Assembly: GCA_946478675.1 (NCBI GenBank)
Contig: CAMLEF010000015.1
Span: 1-27,361 of the forward strand
Direction: 5' to 3'
From: an uncultured Flavobacteriales bacterium
Lineage (GTDB): Bacteria > Bacteroidota > Bacteroidia > Palsa-965
Length of the DNA stretch: 27,361 nt
Below, piece after piece: positions 24,137-27,361 of the stretch. Within the stretch, counting starts at the first letter, position 1. The number at the start of each line of letters is the position of its first letter. A model generated the notes under the pieces. The model saw only the letters and a program-made list of their open reading frames with translations. It was not told the origin of the DNA and did not search any database. Position numbers and translations under genes: made by a program.

Positions 24137-25027
24137 ATGCGCTCCTACCCGTTTCTGATTGCCGGCGGTTATGTGCTCGTCGGTGTAACCTGGATCTTAT
24201 TATCCGATAAGGTCTCGCTGCTCTTTTCTCCCGACGCGCACTCGCTGTATGGATTCGAGATCTGCAAGGGCGCGGGTTACGTGCTGCTGACGGGATTGCT
24301 GCTTTTTTTCCTGATGCGCAATCATGAACAAAAGCTGCGCGCCGCACTGACGAAACAGGAGAAAGCCAATGCCGATCTTCGTTTGCTGCTGTATAAAGTA
24401 AACCACGACCTGCGTGCGCCGCTGACGTCCATCCAGGGATTGTTGCTGCTGCTGAAAAAAGAAAACCGCGGCGGCGACGAATACATTTCGAAGATCAACA
24501 CCTGCACGGTAACGCTGCAAACGTTGCTGCAGCATTTGCTCGAAACCGGCAAGGTGATGGAAGGTACGTTCGTGCGATCGGAAGTTTCACCGGAAACGAT
24601 CAAGGCGGAAGTCAGCGGTTTTCTGCAAACGTATCCCGACAATGAAAATGTGCGGATCAGCTGGGATATTGAAACGCAGCCGGTGCATACGAACGCAGAA
24701 GCCGTGCAGCTGATCGTGCAGCATCTTGCGGAAAACGCGATCCGGTATCGCTCGAAAGAACGCGAACAATCGACCGTGGAAATTAGTATTCACCCGGAAA
24801 ACGACCGGCTGCTGATCCGCGTTTCAGACAACGGCATCGGCATTGCGCCGGAAGCCCAACCGCATATTTTTGAATTGTTCTATCGCGGAGAAACGTTCGG
24901 CAGCGGTTCGGGCATCGGGCTGTTCGTCGTGAAAAAAGTGGTGGAGCAAATGAACGGCGCGATCAGTGTAGAGAGCGAACGGCATGTGGGAACGACGTTC
25001 AATGTGTTGCTGCCGCTGAAAGGTTAA
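24137..25027 (+). CDS. Membrane sensor histidine kinase
   Basis: This 296-residue kinase has two N-terminal helices (about 6-23 and 42-60) with a short outside loop of about 20 residues, so there is no real periplasmic sensor domain. A coiled stretch leads to the dimerisation/phosphoacceptor box KVNHDLRAPLTSIQG with H90. The ATPase domain has the N box HLAENAIRYRS (N200), G1 box SDNGIGIAP (D231) and G2 box GSGSGIGLFVVKK (255-267). All key residues are present, so it should be active. It lacks HAMP, PAS and receiver domains. No response regulator gene is in the window, so it is an orphan kinase, perhaps sensing membrane state. Its last four bases, TTAA, overlap the stop codon of the convergent gene at 25024. 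Confidence 0.92.
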   Translation: MRSYPFLIAGGYVLVGVTWILLSDKVSLLFSPDAHSLYGFEICKGAGYVLLTGLLLFFLMRNHEQKLRAALTKQEKANADLRLLLYKVNHDLRAPLTSIQGLLLLLKKENRGGDEYISKINTCTVTLQTLLQHLLETGKVMEGTFVRSEVSPETIKAEVSGFLQTYPDNENVRISWDIETQPVHTNAEAVQLIVQHLAENAIRYRSKEREQSTVEISIHPENDRLLIRVSDNGIGIAPEAQPHIFELFYRGETFGSGSGIGLFVVKKVVEQMNGAISVESERHVGTTFNVLLPLKG

Positions 25028-25611
25028 TCCTTCTTCCTCCACCGTTCCACATCCTCTTCCGTTTCAACCCGCGGCATGAACCGCGACGGATCGGTTTTCA
25101 TCGCTTGCTCTTCGGCTTGTTGCTGGTGCTGCGGCATCCACTGCTCCGCATGAAATTCCTGCGGCGGCATCGCTTGTTGCGCTTCACGGATGCGCACCAG
25201 CTCCCGCGTGTACGAACGGATCTTCGCAAGATGAATGAGCCGCGGAATGCAACTGATGATCGACAGCAATACGCCCGCGCCCGGCATCAGCATAAAAATG
25301 TACAGCACCGAAGTCGTCATTCCGGCATTAAAGCCCGGCCGCGCCTCACGCACAATGAAACTGCGTCGTGAAAATTCCGAGCGCAAGCCATCGGCCACCG
25401 TGTTCACCACCAAAAAATGCCAGGCGAAATTCAAGCCCGGCACCAGCGCCAGCCACACGAGCCCCGGTTCTATTTTGCGCAGCGGGCGATCAATCGTTTC
25501 CAACGCGCGCTGCATGACGATGCACCAGGGAATCGCAGTCGCGAGCCAGCTCAGCAGCAACACGTACCACAGCGCACGGTAAAATCCCGTACCGAAAAAA
25601 AGTTCCATCAT
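25024..25611 (-). CDS. Membrane protein with W/F-M-P motif tail (second of a paralogous pair)
   Basis: This 195-residue protein has about three or four helices (10-32, 50-70, 98-125) and a polar C-terminal tail from about residue 140. The core holds IEPGLVWLALVPGLNFAWHF (47-66) and an E-F-x-R-R patch (79-83), both shared with the upstream neighbour (EPGMVWLTLIP), so the two are paralogues. I recognise no named family. The tail is glutamine-rich and repeats a short motif: EQWMPQ (156-161) and SRFMPR (176-181), also found in the neighbour. The start ATG 25611 overlaps the neighbour's TGA in the order ATGA, which indicates translational coupling; a second ATG follows immediately. The stop overlaps the histidine kinase stop. 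Function unknown; a scaffold whose tail motifs bind a cytosolic partner is possible. Confidence 0.75.
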   Translation of the reverse strand: MMELFFGTGFYRALWYVLLLSWLATAIPWCIVMQRALETIDRPLRKIEPGLVWLALVPGLNFAWHFLVVNTVADGLRSEFSRRSFIVREARPGFNAGMTTSVLYIFMLMPGAGVLLSIISCIPRLIHLAKIRSYTRELVRIREAQQAMPPQEFHAEQWMPQHQQQAEEQAMKTDPSRFMPRVETEEDVERWRKKD

Positions 25612-26447
25612 GGGCGGGGCGGATCGTTTTTCGGTTGCCAGCGGGAGAGATCATCCTGCGCAGGAGCAGGCGGCTGTTGCTGCTCGTTGTTCTGCTTCGG
25701 CATCCAGCGCTGGTAATCCGGTGCGGGAGGCTGCTGCTCTTTTTGCGGAGGCGGCGCTACCGGTTGCTGAGGCGCGGGAGGATATTGCTGGTATTGCGGA
25801 ACGGGCGCATAACCCGGCGGCGGCTGTTGCGGATTTCGATAGCTATCGAAAGGAGGATACTGCTGCTGTTGCGGATAAAATGGTTGCGGCGGATATTGCT
25901 GCTGAAAAGGATTCGGCGGAAACGGTTGCTGGAAATTCGGAGCAGGCTGCTGGAAAAACGGCGTGGGAATTTGTCCGAATGCCGTCGTCGGATCGGCTTC
26001 ACGTTCGAGACGTTCGCGGTACGCATTCAATCGCTCGACGTGCCGGAACATGCAGAAGCCGATCGCCAGCGAGCCGATGAAACCGAAACCGGGATGAATA
26101 TCCTGGATGAAAATTACGCGGACCAGCACAACGCCGCAAACAACCACTCCTGTCACCGCACCGAGCTCCAGGCCGGGACGATCTTCATCGCTGTGCCAGC
26201 CGCGGCGGTGATATTCACGCGCCAATGCTTCGGCGGTATTCTTGCTCGCGATGAATTGCCAGACAAATCCGAACACCGGGATCAGCGTCAGCCAAACCAT
26301 TCCCGGCTCCGTCGAACGCGACACGGGATGACAGGCTTCCATCGCGCGCTGCATGCCCCGCAGCCAATAGCAGGTCATGATGATCAGCAGCACAACTTCC
26401 GTCAGTCGGATAAGGAGATAAAGCCAGACCGGTCCACCAATGACCAT
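25608..26447 (-). CDS. Membrane protein with long proline/glutamine-rich tail and W-x-P motifs (first of a paralogous pair)
   Basis: This 279-residue protein has a four-helix membrane core (about 8-30, 50-68, 94-113, 118-135) and a disordered tail. The core has STEPGMVWLTLIP (45-57), FVWQF and EYHRRGW (78-84), matching the downstream paralogue. Residues about 155-265 are a proline/glutamine/tyrosine-rich stretch built from FQQP, PFPPNPF, QQYPP and PQQPP units, expected to be unstructured. Near the end are QRWMPK (246-251) and SRWQPK (268-273), the motif also present twice in the paralogue. I know no named family. The frame and start are supported by the ATGA overlap with the next gene and by a TAACTTTA element 15 bases upstream of the ATG. 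The tail could mediate condensation or binding of a partner, but this is only inference. Confidence 0.75.
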   Translation of the reverse strand: MVIGGPVWLYLLIRLTEVVLLIIMTCYWLRGMQRAMEACHPVSRSTEPGMVWLTLIPVFGFVWQFIASKNTAEALAREYHRRGWHSDEDRPGLELGAVTGVVVCGVVLVRVIFIQDIHPGFGFIGSLAIGFCMFRHVERLNAYRERLEREADPTTAFGQIPTPFFQQPAPNFQQPFPPNPFQQQYPPQPFYPQQQQYPPFDSYRNPQQPPPGYAPVPQYQQYPPAPQQPVAPPPQKEQQPPAPDYQRWMPKQNNEQQQPPAPAQDDLSRWQPKNDPPRP

Positions 26448-26462
26448 AACGGGATTTTAGCG

Positions 26463-26470
26463 TAAAGTTA
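26463..26470 (-). promoter_or_regulatory. -7-like element TAACTTTA upstream of the membrane protein pair
   Basis: On the minus strand TAACTTTA matches TAnnTTTG except at the last base and lies 15 bases before the ATG at 26447. No TTG is seen at the -33 position. Confidence 0.3.
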
Positions 26471-26485
26471 GCAGGGATATAAAAG

Positions 26486-26523
26486 CTGCCGGACCATGAT
26501 TTTATTTTCACGCGATCCGGCAG
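26486..26523. terminator. Hairpin terminator between the gene remnant and the membrane protein pair
   Basis: CTGCCGGA (26486-26493) pairs with TCCGGCAG (26516-26523) around a 22-base AT-rich loop. On the minus strand it comes just after the stop at 26528 and is followed by CTTTTATAT, which fits termination of the remnant described next. The gap it lies in (26448-26755) also holds the remnant and the divergent promoters. Confidence 0.6.
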
Positions 26524-26527
26524 TTTG

Positions 26528-26631
26528 TTATTTCATCAGCAGCTTCGTGGTGCCTGCGACCGCGTCGTTGGAATACAGCGTGCGGGCAGGAATGCGACGG
26601 CTGCGGGAAGCGCAGAATAACGTTGTTTCAT
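26528..26631 (-). pseudogene. Possible internally deleted gene with a T9SS-like C-terminal tail
   Basis: On the minus strand an ATG (26631) starts MKQRYSALPAAVAFLPA, which runs only 31 codons to a stop. In another frame the DNA ends IPARTLYSNDAVAGTTKLLMK and then TAA (26530-26528), closely like the last strands of type IX secretion C-terminal domains (G-x-Y, then G-x-x-x-KLL-x-K). That frame has a stop upstream (26645-26643), so it is not a complete gene. A terminator follows and a promoter-like TTG-N20-TAATTTG precedes. The simplest reading is the start and the end of a secreted-protein gene joined by an internal deletion. An alternative is chance, or a 31-residue peptide; both remain possible. 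Confidence 0.35.
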
Positions 26632-26669
26632 GATGGAAGTGTTAGGGGTGACGAAAAATCTGCCAATAG

Positions 26670-26699
26670 CAAATTAGGCAAACACGGCCGGATTTGCAA
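26670..26699 (-). promoter_or_regulatory. Promoter-like TTG-N20-TAATTTG upstream of the remnant
   Basis: On the minus strand TTG (26699-26697) precedes TAATTTG (26676-26670) by 20 bases. The -7 box lacks one base of TAnnTTTG. It points at the ATG at 26631. Confidence 0.35.
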
Positions 26700-26755
26700 C
26701 CGCGCAACCGGAACGCATTCGTTCAAACGTTACCTTCGCCGAAATTCTTTTTCCA

Positions 26756-27217
26756 TTGGCGCAACCGATTATCATTTACACCGACGGCTCTTCCCGCGGC
26801 AATCCAGGTCCCGGCGGATACGGCGTCATTCTCATGTCCGGCAGTCTCCGCAAAGAATTGTCGCAGGGATTCCGCACGACGACGAACAACCGCATGGAAT
26901 TGCTCAGTGTGATCGTCGCACTCGAAACGCTGAAGAATCCCGGCAGCCAGGTCACGATCTATTCCGATTCGAAATACGTCGTCGACAGCGTGGAAAAAGG
27001 CTGGGTGTTCGGCTGGCAGAAAAAAGGTTTCGCGGGAAAGAAGAATGCCGATCTCTGGCAACGCTTTCTTCGCATTTACCCGAAGCACAAAGTGAAATTC
27101 GTCTGGGTAAAAGGCCACGCCGACAATCCCTACAACGAACGCTGCGACGAATTAGCGGTGGGCGCCGCGTTGGGAAGCAACCTGCTTATCGATAGCGGGT
27201 ATGAAATGGGGAATTGA
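26756..27217 (+). CDS. rnhA: Ribonuclease HI
   Basis: This 153-residue enzyme cleaves the RNA strand of RNA-DNA hybrids in the cytosol, removing R-loops and primers. All catalytic residues are visible: D10 in IIYTDGSSRGNPGPGG, E48 in NNRMELL, D71 in YSDSKYV and D131 in NERCDELA, with H121 in VKGHADNPYNE. The basic handle region KGWVFGWQKKGFAGKKNADLW in spaced form is also present, so it is the RnhA type with a full hybrid-binding loop. The start is TTG 26756: the frame is open from 26678 without any ATG or GTG, and the family N-terminus begins here. TACCTTCG (26731-26738), one base off TAnnTTTG, lies 17 bases upstream. Nothing suggests an operon with neighbours. Confidence 0.93.
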   Translation: MAQPIIIYTDGSSRGNPGPGGYGVILMSGSLRKELSQGFRTTTNNRMELLSVIVALETLKNPGSQVTIYSDSKYVVDSVEKGWVFGWQKKGFAGKKNADLWQRFLRIYPKHKVKFVWVKGHADNPYNERCDELAVGAALGSNLLIDSGYEMGN

Positions 27218-27251
27218 TCGCTGCGCACATTCAAGCTGCGCATTCAAGATT

Positions 27252-27283
27252 GAAGATTCAAAAATTCTTTGGCGGGAATCTTC
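27252..27283. other. Hairpin downstream of rnhA
   Basis: GAAGATTC (27252-27259) and GAATCTTC (27276-27283) are perfect complements with a 16-base loop, 34 bases past the rnhA stop. There is no following T-run, so termination is doubtful. Just before it, CTGCGCA-ATTCAAG occurs twice in tandem (27221-27248). The remaining bases to the window end hold no gene I can support. Confidence 0.35.
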
Positions 27284-27361
27284 GCAGGCTGCGGGAAACG
27301 TAATTGAACCACATAGATTCTGTGTTGTTTTCCAAATCACATCGGAGAATCGTAATTTTAT

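Overview
The window looks like chromosomal DNA of a GC-rich member of Bacteroidota. The GC level is an impression, not a computed value. Four things point there. Several genes sit behind the Bacteroidota -7 element TAnnTTTG, in two cases only six bases before the ATG, and Shine-Dalgarno sequences are not evident. Two giant membrane-anchored alpha-2-macroglobulins are of a type common in the phylum. Intergenic repeat types I associate with the phylum are present. A possible type IX secretion C-terminal tail survives as a remnant. I cannot place the genus; Flavobacteriales or Chitinophagales would both fit. I see no rRNA, tRNA, CRISPR array, insertion sequence or prophage gene.

Layout: positions 1-4.7 kb hold a partial RsmB/NOP-type rRNA methyltransferase (-), a seven-helix membrane protein (+), a small exported cupin (-), a GT-C-like membrane glycosyltransferase with a beta-sandwich-like tail (+) and a secreted protein with YD-like repeats (+). 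From 4.7 to 18.3 kb lie two paralogous alpha-2-macroglobulins (2067 and 2079 residues, both -), each with an intact CxEQ thioester motif. A secreted protein of unknown family lies between them. Each macroglobulin ends against a convergent gene, and the same 22-bp-arm hairpin terminator lies between the two stop codons at both places. From 18.4 to 20.7 kb come a Bacteroidota-type intergenic repeat, a FAD-dependent amine/amino-acid oxidase-like gene (-) and an SPFH/band 7 protein (+).

Positions 20.7-24.1 kb hold a same-strand cluster: a RimB-like aspartic (so-called ATP-dependent zinc) protease, RimK, a zinc-dependent AspA/AstE-like hydrolase and a small membrane protein. The cluster is interrupted by a 556-bp array of TACGAAT-like repeats bounded by a 29-bp inverted repeat, whose right end abuts the TTG start of the hydrolase. 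A histidine kinase follows. Next are two tandem paralogous membrane proteins (-) whose low-complexity tails repeat a W/F-M/Q-P-K/R motif, then a probable gene remnant with a T9SS-like tail, and finally ribonuclease HI with a TTG start.

The best candidates for something new are the twin thioester-macroglobulin locus, where the two proteins share long stretches but differ in a bait-like segment and flank a secreted protein with a possible second type of thioester motif, and the inverted-repeat-bounded array inside the Rim cluster. Neither is proven to be a system from sequence alone.
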